35,497 nt of DNA, taken from assembly GCA_020252485.1 (NCBI GenBank), contig JADCCX010000066.1, positions 1 through 35,497 on the forward strand, given 5' to 3'. The notes beneath the pieces are model-generated. The model was not told where the DNA came from. It searched no databases and saw only the letters and a program-made list of their open reading frames with translations. Positions 8,832 through 17,576 of this stretch are shown piece by piece. The translations under genes and the position numbers were made by a program. This stretch comes from Methylocystis sp. (GTDB lineage Bacteria > Pseudomonadota > Alphaproteobacteria > Rhizobiales > Beijerinckiaceae). Positions within the stretch are counted from its first letter, which is position 1. Each line of letters begins with the position of its first letter.

Positions 8832-9817
8832 CCAATCCGGATGCGTGGATCAAGAAAGACGTAGATGACGTCGACAGTCAGATTCACGATGACCACCAGC
8901 ACCGCCGACATGAAAAATATCCCGAGAAGGAGATTGTAGTCGCGCGCGAACAGCGACTGAAACGCCAGTTGCCCAAGGCCCGGCCAGGCAAAGATGGCCT
9001 CCACCACGACGGACCCGCCCAACAGGCCGCCGGTCTGGACGCCCGCCATAGTCACGACCGGCAGCAAGGCGTTGCGGAACACATGCCGCGTCGTGATCTT
9101 GCGATCACTCTGTCCCTTGGCGCGTGCCGTCGTGACGTAGTCGAGGCCGCGCTGTTCGAGCATCGAAGCGCGCATCAGCCGGGCATAGAGCGCGAGATAG
9201 AACAGGGAGAGCGTCACCGTCGGCAAGACAAGGTGGCGGGCAATATCGACGACCCGGTCCCAGCCTTCATGAAACGCCACGACATTTTCCATGCCCGATG
9301 TGGGGAGCCAGTCCAGCCAGATCGAAAACACGAGGACCAGCATGAGGCCGACCCAGAAGAGCGGCGTTGCATAAACGATGATCGCCGCAACCGAGATCAC
9401 GTGATCCTTCCATGTGCGCACCCACAGAGCGGCCAGAAGCCCCATGAGAATCCCCAGTCCGAGCGAAACAACGAGCGTCGAGCCCATCAGAAGCAAGGTT
9501 GGCCACAATCGTGCGAGAAGCAGATCAAGAACCGGTGCGCTTTGGCGGAACGAATAGCCGAGATCCAGAACCAAAAGGTTCCGCATGTAGTTGAACAGCT
9601 GGATATAGACGGGCTGGTCCTGGCCAAATCGGGCGCGAAGCTGATCGATGTATTCTTTCGGTGCTCCTCCTGCCTCGCCAGCCAGCACGGTGGCCAGGTC
9701 GCCAGGAGCAAGCTGAAGCAAGAGAAAATTCACAACAACGACGCCGAGAATGACCGGTATGGTCTGCAGGAGGCGCCGGGCGATGTAACTCCCCAGAGAT
9801 CCGGATTTCATGGCCAC
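8828..9817 (-). CDS. Peptide/nickel-type ABC transporter permease (DppB-like)
   Basis: A 329-residue inner-membrane permease with the typical DppB start (YIARRLLQTIPVILGVVVVNF), a periplasmic loop (about 35-100) and six predicted membrane helices. The EAA region is around DYVTTARAKGQSDRKI, and the C-terminus ends in DVIYVFLDPRIRIG, as is usual for the family. The start is either the GTG at 9817 or the ATG at 9811, with a purine-rich AGGGG a short way upstream. It is separated from the binding-protein gene by a terminator-like hairpin, so it is probably expressed at a lower level than that gene. Confidence 0.93.
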   Translation of the reverse strand: MAMKSGSLGSYIARRLLQTIPVILGVVVVNFLLLQLAPGDLATVLAGEAGGAPKEYIDQLRARFGQDQPVYIQLFNYMRNLLVLDLGYSFRQSAPVLDLLLARLWPTLLLMGSTLVVSLGLGILMGLLAALWVRTWKDHVISVAAIIVYATPLFWVGLMLVLVFSIWLDWLPTSGMENVVAFHEGWDRVVDIARHLVLPTVTLSLFYLALYARLMRASMLEQRGLDYVTTARAKGQSDRKITTRHVFRNALLPVVTMAGVQTGGLLGGSVVVEAIFAWPGLGQLAFQSLFARDYNLLLGIFFMSAVLVVIVNLTVDVIYVFLDPRIRIG

Positions 9818-9838
9818 GCAACCCCTGCGAAAAAGAAA

Positions 9839-9867
9839 GGGCGGCCTACCTGATGTCAGGCCGCCCC
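9839..9867 (-). terminator. Terminator/attenuator hairpin after the binding-protein gene
   Basis: GGGCGGCCT and AGGCCGCCC pair perfectly (9 bp) around a 10-base centre. On the minus strand the stem is followed at once by CTTTCTTTTT. It lies between the abundant periplasmic binding protein (stop at 9891) and the permease genes. It would therefore act as a partial terminator or 3' stabiliser, giving more binding protein than permease. Confidence 0.75.
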
Positions 9868-9890
9868 AGCGTCTGGTGTGTGGTTGATGC

Positions 9891-11474
9891 TTATTCCCGA
9901 TGCGCGGTGGCGAAGTTGCCGTAGATGCCCAGAGGCGTATCGATCACGTTCTTGAATTGCTTGCTGAGAACGGTCGGGAACCGTACTTCCAGGATGTAGG
10001 CGACAGGGCTTGCCTCTGAAACCTTCTGCACGAACTCAGCATAGAGCTTACCGCGCGCCGCTTCGTTGGTCTCAACAGCCGCCTTGTCCATCAGCGCGTC
10101 TGTCTCGGGGCTCGACCAGCGCGACCCATTGACGAAGACGGTGCCCGGGCGGATGCGATCAGAATGCACGCCGCGATGGACGCCGAGCACCGGATCGGGA
10201 AGGTTGAAAAGGAAGTTGGACGTCACGGCGAAATCATAGTCCGTGTAGACCCGCTTCAACCACTTCGGCAGATCCTCGTAGCGGAGTGTGACCTTCACGC
10301 CGATCTGGGCGAGATTCTGCTGAACGATTTCACCAAAGCGCTGCCATTCCTCTCCGTAGGGGGTGATGTCGTGCACGAATTCAAAACGCGTCCCGTCAGC
10401 CTTCCGCGGGAACCCGGCCTCATCCAGCAGCTTGTTGGCGCGCTCGACGCGATCAGCCACGGTGAAGTCGATCCCGGCCGCAAAAAGCCCGGATGGTTGA
10501 AAATTCGAGCTGATGATCCCCATGGCCGGCTTGCCGAAGCCGAACCAGACGTTCTCGATGGCGAATTGGCGATCCACTGCATAGGAAATCGCCTGGCGCA
10601 CCTTGGCATTGTCGAATGGCGCCAGCTTCGTGTTGAACATCAGCTCAACGATGGGCGAGATCATTTCGGTGCCCTTGGTGCTGACCTCAATGTTCGGGCG
10701 CAGCGCCAGCTTCTTCGCGTCGTTGTAAGGCACGGCCCCAAGACCGGCGACATGGGCCTCGCCCTTCTCAAGCGCGGCCGTACGCGTTGACGCGTCCGCG
10801 ATGAAGCGCACCACAAGCCGGTCGAGGTAGGGCAGTCCGGAACGCCAGTAATTGGGGTTCTTGTCGAGGCGGACAAACTCGCCGCGACGCCATTCGACAA
10901 ACCGGAACGGGCCAGAACCGATGGGTGAATTGGCATTGGCATGGGTCTTGATGTCGCCCTGGCCATAAATGTGCTTGGGCAGCATCGGGCTCTCATAAGA
11001 TGAAAGCGCCTTGAGAATGACGGGTGCGGGCTTGGAAAGCCGAAAAATTGCCGTGTGCGGATCGGGTGTATCGACCGCGGTCACATCGCGGAAAGTGGCA
11101 ATGCCGCGCGGGTGGTTCTTCTTGAGTGCCTCCATGACGGTGAACTGCACGTCTTCGGACGTGAAGGGTTTGCCGTCGTGGAACTTCACGTCCTTGCGCA
11201 ACTTGAAAGTGATGGCCAAGCCATCGGACGACACTTCAAAGCTTTCGGCCAGGGCTGGTTTCGGTTTGAGGTCGAAACCATACTCAAGCAAGCCGTCAAA
11301 AATCTTGGCAGTGACCTGACCGATCGGTGCTGATGTCGAAATATAAGGGGCAAGATTTGGGGGCTCGGGCTGAGTGATCTGCACCAGCGTGCCACCCGAT
11401 TTCTGCGCCATGGCGGGGAGGCCCCCCAACGCTGCCGCCGCCAGTGTCAAAGCCAGAACGAACCGTCTATTCAT
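9891..11474 (-). CDS. Extracellular solute-binding protein, family 5 (peptide/nickel type)
   Basis: A 527-residue periplasmic binding protein for the importer encoded downstream. It has a clear Sec signal peptide (MNRRF, hydrophobic core LALTLAAAALGGLPA, cleavage after AMA-Q). The family 5 features include the N-terminal GGTLVQITQPEPPNLAPY, LAESFEVSSDGLAITFKLRKDVKF and FTSEDVQFTVMEALK, and NSPIGSGPFRFVEW. The frame is open to 11522, but the ATG at 11474 is chosen because the signal peptide starts there and GGGAGAGG precedes it. Family 5 proteins bind peptides, nickel-chelates, opines, glutathione and other amino-acid derivatives, so the ligand is open. Divergent orientation to an amidase and a racemase suggests an amide or amino-acid derivative. 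Confidence 0.92.
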   Translation of the reverse strand: MNRRFVLALTLAAAALGGLPAMAQKSGGTLVQITQPEPPNLAPYISTSAPIGQVTAKIFDGLLEYGFDLKPKPALAESFEVSSDGLAITFKLRKDVKFHDGKPFTSEDVQFTVMEALKKNHPRGIATFRDVTAVDTPDPHTAIFRLSKPAPVILKALSSYESPMLPKHIYGQGDIKTHANANSPIGSGPFRFVEWRRGEFVRLDKNPNYWRSGLPYLDRLVVRFIADASTRTAALEKGEAHVAGLGAVPYNDAKKLALRPNIEVSTKGTEMISPIVELMFNTKLAPFDNAKVRQAISYAVDRQFAIENVWFGFGKPAMGIISSNFQPSGLFAAGIDFTVADRVERANKLLDEAGFPRKADGTRFEFVHDITPYGEEWQRFGEIVQQNLAQIGVKVTLRYEDLPKWLKRVYTDYDFAVTSNFLFNLPDPVLGVHRGVHSDRIRPGTVFVNGSRWSSPETDALMDKAAVETNEAARGKLYAEFVQKVSEASPVAYILEVRFPTVLSKQFKNVIDTPLGIYGNFATAHRE

Positions 11475-11596
11475 GTGAGCCTCTCCCGTTTCTCTTCTTT
11501 CTGCAAATTCGATGACGGGCAAGTCCGATGCCAGTCGCCCTCGAGGTCCGCAGATTTATCCTTCGAGGCCAGCGTGACAGAGTATGGCCACATTCC

Positions 11597-11610
11597 CCTT
11601 GCTCGCAAGG
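11597..11610. promoter_or_regulatory. Inverted repeat in the importer/amidase divergent intergenic region
   Basis: CCTTGC-TC-GCAAGG is a perfect 6-bp inverted repeat 18 bases before the amidase start codon, in the 154-base region between the divergent binding-protein and amidase genes. It is a possible operator; no regulator gene is adjacent. It is short enough to be chance. Confidence 0.25.
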
Positions 11611-11628
11611 TCAGATAGAGAGGAAGAC

Positions 11629-12951
11629 ATGCGTGTTTCCGAACTCTCTGTGCGAGATATCGCCCGCCTGAGCGGTGACTGCCAGGTGTCGGCCCGCTCG
11701 ATCACCGCGCACTGTCTCGACGCGATCACCTCCGAAAACGACAAACTGCACGCATTTGTCGAGGTTTTTGCCGATTCCGCCATGCGCCGTGCCGAAGAGC
11801 TTGATGTTGCTTCATCCCGGTCCGGCGCGGTCGGCCCGCTTCACGGTGTGCCGATCGCCGTAAAGGATCTGGCGCAGGTCGGCGACCGATCTCCTGGATT
11901 TGGATCGAAGTGCTATCCGCCGCGGCGAGGAGCGGCGACCGCTCCAGCCATCCAGCGCCTGACCGATGCAGGGGCCGTCATCATCGGCATGACGCATATG
12001 GTGGAGTTCGCCATTGGCGGATGGGGAACCAATCATGCGATGGGGACCCCGTGGAACCCGGTGGATCGTAAGGTGCATCGCGTGCCCGGAGGATCAAGCA
12101 GCGGGTCTGCCGTTGCCGTTGCAGCCGGGCTGGTGCCGGCGGCCATCGGCTCGGACACAGGCGGATCAATCCGCATTCCGGCGTCGCTGTGCGGGATTGT
12201 CGGGTTCAAGCCGAGCTTTGGCCTTGTTCCACTGGAAGGAATTGCGCCCCTTGGCCCGACTTTTGATACGCTCGGCCCGATCTCACGAAGTGTCGCTGAT
12301 GCGCGCCTGCTGTTTTGCGTGATGGCTGGATTGCCTGCGCCGGAAACGGGAGCCGGAAAGGCGCTCCATGTCGGCGTGCCCGCCATCGATCAGCTCGCGC
12401 CGTGCGACCCTGAGGTGCTTTCGAACTTCGAACGATCAATCGAGGCGCTGCGCCTGGCTGGCCACAAGGTCGAAATCTTCTCGTTTCCCATGGAGTTGAC
12501 CGCGTATCAGGCGCTCAATGGCAGCATCGTTGCCCATGATGCCTATCGCCAACACAAGTCACTCGCGGAAGATGCAGCGACGCCGCTGGATCCTCATGTC
12601 CGCCAACGCATTCTGGCCGGGCGCGACATCGATGATGCGCGTTACGCAGCGCTCCTGCAGGAGCGCAGGGCTGCGATTTCTGAATTCAGTTCAGGTTGGG
12701 CCCGCTTCGACATCATTGCCCTGCCGAGCACGCCTCTCCCAGCCGTTCCGGTCAATACGGTCGATGAAACGACGTTTCCGATGTCCCGTTACACCAGGGC
12801 CGGAAACTGCCTTGACCTTTGCGGGATCAGCATTCCGAACGGCGTCACTGCGGCAGGCTTGCCTACAGGCCTGCAGCTGATGTCTCGGAGCGGTGCTGAC
12901 GCGCAGTTGCTGGATTTCGCGGAACAGGTTTCTCAGGGTATCAGCCGCTGA
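11629..12951 (+). CDS. Amidase-signature-family amidohydrolase
   Basis: A 440-residue amidase-signature enzyme, which hydrolyses a C-N amide bond with a Ser-cisSer-Lys triad. The triad Lys is K79 (PIAVKDL). The Gly/Ser-rich signature GGSSSGSAVAVAAG begins near 154 and contains the cis-Ser. The nucleophile is S180 in DTGGSIRIPASLCG. The family's usual downstream GFKPSFGLV and TFDTLGPISRSVAD are present. The frame is open from 11584, but the ATG at 11629 is preferred because GAGAGGA precedes it at the right distance. No GatB/GatC genes are near, so it is a stand-alone catabolic amidase rather than GatA. Together with the racemase gene 51 bases downstream it probably processes a compound brought in by the divergent family 5 importer. 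Confidence 0.9.
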   Translation: MRVSELSVRDIARLSGDCQVSARSITAHCLDAITSENDKLHAFVEVFADSAMRRAEELDVASSRSGAVGPLHGVPIAVKDLAQVGDRSPGFGSKCYPPRRGAATAPAIQRLTDAGAVIIGMTHMVEFAIGGWGTNHAMGTPWNPVDRKVHRVPGGSSSGSAVAVAAGLVPAAIGSDTGGSIRIPASLCGIVGFKPSFGLVPLEGIAPLGPTFDTLGPISRSVADARLLFCVMAGLPAPETGAGKALHVGVPAIDQLAPCDPEVLSNFERSIEALRLAGHKVEIFSFPMELTAYQALNGSIVAHDAYRQHKSLAEDAATPLDPHVRQRILAGRDIDDARYAALLQERRAAISEFSSGWARFDIIALPSTPLPAVPVNTVDETTFPMSRYTRAGNCLDLCGISIPNGVTAAGLPTGLQLMSRSGADAQLLDFAEQVSQGISR

Positions 12952-13002
12952 AGTCGGTCCTGGCCGGCAACGCCGCATTCGACCTAAAAAAGGACTACGG
13001 GC

Positions 13003-13707
13003 ATGGCGGAGCGCCGACTGATCGGAGTGCTGGGTGGCATGGGCCCTCTTGCCACGATCGATTTCATGCAGAAGGTGATCGAGGCGACACCTGCCGAGCG
13101 GGATCAGGACCACGTTCCACTGATCGTCTATTCTGTTCCACAGATTCCTGACCGCGTCAGTGCAGCTTCTGCCGGAACGAATGAACCCCTACCGGCTATG
13201 CTCGCGGGAATCAGGACGCTGGAGCAGGCGGGTGTCGAGGCGATCGCCATTGCCTGCAATACGGCCCATGCCTGGTATGATCAGATGGCTGCCGCGACCA
13301 ACGTCAAGATCATTCACATGGTGCAAGCGGTGATCTCAGCTGCTTCGCAGAACAATGGGCCGGTTGCCTTGATGGCCACCGTGGGCACACTTCAGGCGGG
13401 CATCTACCAGGGCTGCATGGAAAAGGCAGGATGGCAGGCGCTCGTCCCACAACCCGATGTTCAGAGCGTGATCATTGACGCCATTGCTGCGGTGAAACTT
13501 GGGGACATCGAGCGCGCACGGGCCAGTTTTGACTTTGCCGCCACCTCGCTGCTTGAAGCCGGTGCGCAGCTGCTTCTGCTTGCCTGCACTGAGCTCCCGG
13601 TTGCGGCAAAGGGCTCCATCCACGAGGCCCGCTGCCTCGATGCTACCGCCTGCCTGGCACAAGCTTGTGTTGCGTTCTCCTGCGGCCTCGATGGCAATTC
13701 GGTGTGA
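13003..13707 (+). CDS. Aspartate/glutamate racemase family protein
   Basis: A 234-residue PLP-independent racemase-fold protein. It has the N-terminal GVLGGMGPLAT motif and two catalytic cysteines, C85 (ACNTAHAWYD) and C195 (ACTELPV). These act as the acid/base pair in aspartate racemases. The pattern is that of the aspartate-racemase subgroup, more than hydantoin racemase or maleate isomerase. A good AAGGAC ribosome site precedes the ATG. It follows the amidase in the same direction, so the two likely form an operon that hydrolyses an amide and interconverts the stereoisomers of the released acidic amino acid. The exact substrate is not known. Confidence 0.88.
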   Translation: MAERRLIGVLGGMGPLATIDFMQKVIEATPAERDQDHVPLIVYSVPQIPDRVSAASAGTNEPLPAMLAGIRTLEQAGVEAIAIACNTAHAWYDQMAAATNVKIIHMVQAVISAASQNNGPVALMATVGTLQAGIYQGCMEKAGWQALVPQPDVQSVIIDAIAAVKLGDIERARASFDFAATSLLEAGAQLLLLACTELPVAAKGSIHEARCLDATACLAQACVAFSCGLDGNSV

Positions 13708-13838
13708 CTCTGGTGGCAATTCAGTTCCGACAGGTCATAGGTTTTCCTTGGCGTTTGCGTATGACCGGAAAGACCAAACCATGCACGGGCATGCGCCTTG
13801 AACCGCTCAGTTCGGACCGACCATCAGGAACACGGACT

Positions 13839-15398
13839 TCATGTCGCGACTTGTGCAGAACGATACTCATCCCGAATCTGGCGCTTTAGGAGTTTTCCGG
13901 TTGGCGACCGGGGAAAATTTGTTCGAAAATCAAGTGTTCGCGGACATTTCACGGCAGAAAGCCGCTTCCGGCAGAAGGCGATGAGTTCGCTGGAAAGTTC
14001 CTCGTTGGCCTCGCGCCCGTCAACGAGTTGAACAACGGCTTTAACCTCCTCACCGAACTCCTCATTTGGAATGCCAATAACGGCGGCATCGAGCACCGCT
14101 TCGTGCTGCAGGAGAAGGTTCTCAATCTCCTGCGGATAGATATTCACGCCACCCGAGATGATGACGAAGGACTTCCGGTCCGTGAGGTAGAGGTAGCCAT
14201 CATCATCGATGCGTCCGATGTCACCCAAGGTGGTCCAGCCCTGCGCATTGCGGCTGGCGCAGGTTTTCTCTGGATCATTATGGTACTCGAACTGGTGACC
14301 GTTCTCGAAGAAGACTTCACCCTCGGCGCCGATCGGCAATTCGGCGCCATTCTCATCGCAGATATGGATGACTCCCAGTTTGGCTTTGCCAACCGAACCG
14401 ATATGGCCAAGCCATTCTTCCGTTGTAAGTGCGGTGAAACCGTTGTTCTCGGTACCGGCGTAGTATTCATGGATGATAGGACCCCACCACTCGATCATCC
14501 GATGTTTCACGTCGACCGGACACGGAGCCGCAGCGTGGACGGCCATGGTCATTGAGTTGAGCGAATAACGTCGCCGCGCTTCTTCTGACAGTTTTAACAA
14601 GCGCACGAACATCGTCGGCACCCACTGGCTATGGGTAATGCCCTCCGCCTCAATCAGGGCGAGCGCTGCCTCTGCATCGAATTTCGGCATGATCACCGCC
14701 GAGCCGCCCGTTCGGATCGTCACCATGGTATGGCGCAGCGGTGCAGCGTGATAGAGCGGCGCCGTGCACAGGTAGCGGGTTCCAACCCCGTACCCAAACA
14801 GTCCCGATAGGAGTTCGATCAGCATGGACGAACTGCCAGCCGGCTGATCGGGCAAGGCCCATTTCACCCCTTTCGGCCGCCCGGTCGTGCCGGACGAATA
14901 GAGCATGTCGAGCCCTTGCGATTCATCTGGGATCGGCGTCGCCTTCGCGGCAGAAGCAATCTCGGTAAAGCTTGGCAGCCTGTCCTCACCTCGCCCGATG
15001 ACCATGATTGGGCAACATGTGGCAAGCAGATCAGCATAGCCGCTTATGCGAGCAATCAAGGCATCAGAGACGAGGACCAGCGAAGCACGGCAATCCTGGA
15101 TGATGTAATGGATTTCATCGTCAGTCAGGTGAGTGCTGGCGGTTGTATAGTACAGACCGGTCCGATCGGCAGCGAAGCAGATTTCGAGGAATTCCCGACG
15201 GTTTTCCATCAGGATGACAATGTGATCGCCACGCTTCAGTCCGAGTTGGCGGAACGTGTGCGCTGCCTGGTTTGCCCTCGCTTCCAGCTGGCCGAATGTC
15301 ACCGCTTCGGCGCTGGCGCTGATCCGGTATGCAACGTCGTCAGGGCGCTCAATCGCATAGCGGCGGGGATGAAACGGGGGGAGACTATGCGGGTTCAT
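13839..15398 (-). CDS. AMP-forming acyl-CoA ligase (second)
   Basis: A 519-residue ANL enzyme. The P-loop YSSGTTGRPKG is at 167-177, followed by YYAGTENNG (A5), LTDRKSFVIISGGVNIYPQEIE (hinge) and the A10 lysine K502 in SPTGKLLKR. It would activate the carboxylate imported and processed by the products of the same operon. The start ATG at 15398 overlaps the end of the MDR gene by 14 bases; the frame continues 27 bases further upstream. It is the last gene of an eight-gene operon. It is only loosely similar to the ligase at 3862-5424 outside the motifs, so the two are not a recent duplication. Confidence 0.92.
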   Translation of the reverse strand: MNPHSLPPFHPRRYAIERPDDVAYRISASAEAVTFGQLEARANQAAHTFRQLGLKRGDHIVILMENRREFLEICFAADRTGLYYTTASTHLTDDEIHYIIQDCRASLVLVSDALIARISGYADLLATCCPIMVIGRGEDRLPSFTEIASAAKATPIPDESQGLDMLYSSGTTGRPKGVKWALPDQPAGSSSMLIELLSGLFGYGVGTRYLCTAPLYHAAPLRHTMVTIRTGGSAVIMPKFDAEAALALIEAEGITHSQWVPTMFVRLLKLSEEARRRYSLNSMTMAVHAAAPCPVDVKHRMIEWWGPIIHEYYAGTENNGFTALTTEEWLGHIGSVGKAKLGVIHICDENGAELPIGAEGEVFFENGHQFEYHNDPEKTCASRNAQGWTTLGDIGRIDDDGYLYLTDRKSFVIISGGVNIYPQEIENLLLQHEAVLDAAVIGIPNEEFGEEVKAVVQLVDGREANEELSSELIAFCRKRLSAVKCPRTLDFRTNFPRSPTGKLLKRQIRDEYRSAQVAT

Positions 15399-16416
15399 GA
15401 TCGAACCGGATGACAGTCTTGCCAAGCCCCGTCGGTTTGGCGGTCTCGGCCAACGCAGCCTTCAAATCGTTGAAGCCGAATGTCTTGCCAATGACCGGGC
15501 GCATCTGGTGCTGCGCCATTGCCGTCAGCATCGCCTCGAACCCGTCGCGATGCCCGACGGTCACGCCCTGCAAGCGCACCTGACGCGTCACGATCGCGCC
15601 AAGTGGCAAGGTCGGCGACAAGCCGGATAGAACGCCAATCAAGGCAATCGTGCCGCCAACTCGTATACTCTTGATCGACTGTGCGAGTGTCGCTTCGCCG
15701 CCAATCTCAACGATCTTGTCGAAGCCGCCGCGTTCCGCAGCAATCTCCCGGGCCAGCCGTGACCATTCCGGCGTTGTGCTGTAGTTCACGGCCGTGTCGG
15801 CGCCGAGACGTCGCGCTTGCTCCAATTTCTCGTCGCTTGATGAGATGACCGTGACATGCGCGCCATGCAGCTTGGCGAACGCAAGCGCGAACAGTGCTAC
15901 CCCGCCGGTGCCCTGAACAAGAACGCGGTCACCTGGCCGAGTTGTCGCGTGGGTCGCGATGGCGCTCCACGCAGTGAGGGCGGCGCAAGGCAGCGCGGCA
16001 GCCTCCTCATGTGTCAGGTAATCGGGAACGCGCACGATTCCCTGCTCAGAAAGGCACATGTACTCTGCCATCACGCCATCAAGCGGCCCACCGAGGGCCG
16101 TCGAGAAACGCTCCTGAGTTGGCTCTCCACCGATCCAGCCCTGAAAATAGGTTGGGCAGACCCTGTCGCTGATCTTCACCCTGGTGACATGATCGCCTAC
16201 GGCAACAACAGTGCCGACACCATCCGAGATCGGGATCAACGGCAGCTCGCCGGTGGCGCGGCCATATCCGCGAACCGGAACAATCAGATCACGCGCATTC
16301 AATGACGCCGCATGCATGCGGATGAGAACCTGTCCGGCTACGGGCTCCGGTTTGGGCCGCTCTGCGAGATTGAGGTGATCGAACCCCCAACTCCCCTCGA
16401 TCTGAAAGACACGCAC
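15385..16416 (-). CDS. Zinc-free MDR oxidoreductase (quinone reductase-like)
   Basis: A 343-residue medium-chain dehydrogenase/reductase. The GroES-like half contains LIRMHAASLNARDLIVPVRG, where alcohol dehydrogenases would carry the zinc Cys; it is absent, so this is the zinc-independent type. The nucleotide fold has VLVQGTGGVALFALAFAKL and an ISSSDEKLEQARRLGAD segment typical of NAD(P)H-dependent enoyl or quinone reductases. The frame is open to 16728, but that part overlaps the acyl-CoA dehydrogenase gene and is not protein-like. The GTG at 16416, 20 bases after that gene and preceded by AAGGA, is the start. It probably reduces or oxidises an acyl intermediate of the operon's pathway. Confidence 0.88.
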   Translation of the reverse strand: MRVFQIEGSWGFDHLNLAERPKPEPVAGQVLIRMHAASLNARDLIVPVRGYGRATGELPLIPISDGVGTVVAVGDHVTRVKISDRVCPTYFQGWIGGEPTQERFSTALGGPLDGVMAEYMCLSEQGIVRVPDYLTHEEAAALPCAALTAWSAIATHATTRPGDRVLVQGTGGVALFALAFAKLHGAHVTVISSSDEKLEQARRLGADTAVNYSTTPEWSRLAREIAAERGGFDKIVEIGGEATLAQSIKSIRVGGTIALIGVLSGLSPTLPLGAIVTRQVRLQGVTVGHRDGFEAMLTAMAQHQMRPVIGKTFGFNDLKAALAETAKPTGLGKTVIRFDHEPA

Positions 16417-16436
16417 GATGATGGTCCTTGCTCGGC

Positions 16437-17576
16437 TCAGGGTGAAATGGGTGTAGGGTCCCAGCGCGATAGACGGTCGAGGAGCATCGCGGTGCTGCCA
16501 TCTGTCAGGGCGGTGATCTGGGCCGCGCCGAGATGGCGCGTGAAGGGGTAGACCTCCCGCAGCCCTTCGGCGCCCATCGCATGCAGCATTGCCGGAAGCT
16601 GAGCTTGGGCGAGCGAGACAGCGTTGACCTTGGCCGCTGCGGCAATATGGCGGGTATCTGCTCCATTTTCCGTTGCAGCAATGGCTGCCTCTACCAGCGC
16701 CCAGGCTGCGGCGAGTTGTGTTGCGCATCTGGCCAATGGCTCACGCCATGTCGGGTGCTGGTCAAGCGGTTTGCCGAAACTCAGCCGGGTTTCGCCATGG
16801 GCGCGGGCCAGGCGCAGGCCAGCCGACACCATCGCGCAGCACATGGCCGCGACATAGATGCGAGCGCCATTGATCTCGGAGAGAATCGCCTTGAAGGCGG
16901 TGCCAGCGGGCAGAATGGCGTGGTCGTTCGGTGTGAAATACCGGTTCAGCCGGAAACCTCCGGTGCCGATGCTGGTCTGCGAGAAACCTGATTCGATTGG
17001 ATAACGCTCGCAGCAAGGGTTTGTCAGATCAACGAGAAACGCTGCGATGCCTGCGCCGTCGCCATGCTCGCCTGTTTGTGCATAGACGATGGATAGGCGG
17101 GCATGCCGGGCATTGACGATCCACGTCTTTTCGCCATCGAGCAGCCATCCCCCATCGGTCGCCCGCGCCGTGCATCGCATGGCGGAGACATCTGAGCCTG
17201 CCGAGGGTTCGGTCAGGGCCGTGCAGGCAGAGGCGCGTCCCGCGATGAGATCAGGCACCAGCCTGCCGGCGACGGCCTCCGATGCCGTCATGGCGATGCG
17301 TTTGGCGACATTGTGCGTGTTGACCAGCGACATGGCGAGGCCAAAATCCACAGCGGCGATGATGGCGCATGCCTCAACCTTCGTGCGAAAGCCGAGGCCC
17401 ATGCCACCTGAAGAGACAGGTATCTCCATGCGTGTGAGGCCGATCCCCGCAGCATGCAAGGCGACCGCAGGGTCGAGTGCCTCGCCGCGCGCCCATGCAG
17501 CGGCATGTTTTTCCACGTGAGTGCGACCAAACGCCCGAACATCCGCCAGAAAGTCTGCGGCAACGTCATGCGCCAT
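16437..17576 (-). CDS. Acyl-CoA dehydrogenase family flavoprotein
   Basis: A 379-residue FAD enzyme of the acyl-CoA dehydrogenase family, which would introduce a 2,3-double bond into an acyl-CoA. FAD and substrate motifs TALTEPSAGSD (119-129) and DGEKTWIVNA (147-156) are present, and the C-terminal helical domain has RLSFGKPLDQHP. At the usual catalytic base the sequence is TDGST (358-362). Asp359 stands where most family members have Glu (EGT), and the alternative Glu position used by isovaleryl-CoA dehydrogenase is Ala here. It overlaps the LivM-like gene by 11 bases, so it is co-translated with the importer, which implies that its substrate derives from the imported compound. Confidence 0.88.
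   Translation of the reverse strand: MAHDVAADFLADVRAFGRTHVEKHAAAWARGEALDPAVALHAAGIGLTRMEIPVSSGGMGLGFRTKVEACAIIAAVDFGLAMSLVNTHNVAKRIAMTASEAVAGRLVPDLIAGRASACTALTEPSAGSDVSAMRCTARATDGGWLLDGEKTWIVNARHARLSIVYAQTGEHGDGAGIAAFLVDLTNPCCERYPIESGFSQTSIGTGGFRLNRYFTPNDHAILPAGTAFKAILSEINGARIYVAAMCCAMVSAGLRLARAHGETRLSFGKPLDQHPTWREPLARCATQLAAAWALVEAAIAATENGADTRHIAAAAKVNAVSLAQAQLPAMLHAMGAEGLREVYPFTRHLGAAQITALTDGSTAMLLDRLSRWDPTPISP

Noticed and set aside
11629-12951. GatA subunit of the tRNA amidotransferase
   Set aside because: There are no gatB or gatC genes, and it is paired with a racemase and opposite an importer.
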